Below, piece by piece: positions 6,379 through 6,521 of a stretch of DNA of 6,521 bases (position 1 is the first letter of the stretch; each line of letters opens with the position of its first letter). Position numbers and translations under genes: made by a program. This stretch comes from Bacteroidota bacterium (GTDB taxonomy: Bacteria; Bacteroidota; Bacteroidia; Bacteroidales; CAJPTX01): contig PDRH01000013.1 in assembly GCA_002748015.1 (NCBI GenBank), positions 1 to 6,521 on the forward strand, given 5' to 3'. Below the pieces are notes generated by a model. The model saw only the letters and a list, made by a program, of their open reading frames with translations. It did no database searches and was not told the origin of the DNA.

Positions 6379-6521
6379 ATGAAGAAGTTCGCGTTGTCGC
6401 TTTTGTTGCTCTTTGGGGCTTCCCTGCTGTGGATCCCCCTTCGGGCGGAGGGAGTTGTAGATGCTCCGCGGGTAGTGGTGGCCGGTAAGCAGTACTGGGT
6501 GCACACGGTGGTGAAGGATGA
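6379..6521 (+). CDS. Exported protein, probably LysM-domain, N-terminal part (cut by window end)
   Basis: An open frame of 47 codons runs from ATG 6379 to the window end without a stop. It starts with a classical signal peptide: MKKF, a leucine-rich core (residues 5-19) and a likely signal peptidase I site after LRA (residue 23). The mature part continues into YWVHTVVKD (39-47), which resembles the beginning of a LysM peptidoglycan-binding domain, where H-x-V-x-x-G-D/E-T-L-Y-x-I is usual. The diagnostic second half lies beyond the window. The gene follows pepO by 27 bases with no TAnnTTTG box or Shine-Dalgarno site seen between them, so co-transcription is likely. The signal peptide is clear, but the LysM assignment is a reading of a few residues. 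Confidence 0.65.
   Translation, partial: MKKFALSLLLLFGASLLWIPLRAEGVVDAPRVVVAGKQYWVHTVVKD

Noticed and set aside
6019..6504. A 161-codon minus-strand frame across the pepO end and the next gene
   Set aside because: It is antisense to the conserved C-terminal M13 motifs and to a clear signal-peptide gene start, with no promoter or known domain.
1..6521. CRISPR arrays, insertion sequences, tRNA or rRNA genes
   Set aside because: No regularly spaced direct repeats, transposase-like frames with terminal inverted repeats, or tRNA/rRNA-like segments were seen.

Overview
This 6.5 kb window looks like a chromosomal segment of a member of the Bacteroidota, most likely Bacteroidales. The main clues are -7 promoter boxes matching the TAnnTTTG consensus in front of three transcription units, an M13 lipoprotein peptidase of the PepO type, and a LysM-type gene start with the look of that group. 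The species cannot be named from the sequence. Base composition is uneven: sampled hsdR lines are about 65-67% G+C by hand count, whereas hepT is about 48%.

The left two thirds is a defence locus. Positions 1-125 hold the last 40 codons of a type I restriction specificity subunit (hsdS), reading rightwards. A very G-rich gap without genes (126-240) follows. Next, on the opposite strand, is a compact HEPN/MNT toxin-antitoxin operon: mntA (nucleotidyltransferase antitoxin) overlaps hepT (HEPN RNase toxin) by 8 bases. A 211-base divergent intergenic region (890-1100) carries a near-consensus promoter for mntA, a candidate promoter for hsdR and a structured hsdR leader. The complete 1034-residue hsdR (1101-4205) encodes the restriction/translocation subunit. 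Its sequence is close, from memory, to the type IC enzyme EcoR124I, with nuclease and helicase motifs intact. HsdR and HsdS would work with an HsdM presumably encoded to the left of the window. The toxin-antitoxin pair is therefore nested inside a type I restriction-modification locus, between its specificity and restriction genes.

The right third looks like ordinary housekeeping or envelope DNA. A 100-base gap with a TAACTTTG -7 box leads into a complete pepO-like gene (4306-6351) for an M13 zinc metallopeptidase lipoprotein. After 27 bases comes the start of an exported protein (6379 onward, cut by the window end) that probably begins a LysM domain. No tRNA, rRNA, insertion sequence or CRISPR array was seen. 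The most interesting items are the nested toxin-antitoxin module, the hsdR leader that could fold in two mutually exclusive ways, the repeated TTTGCAA sites over the mntA promoter, and the G-quadruplex-capable convergent gap.
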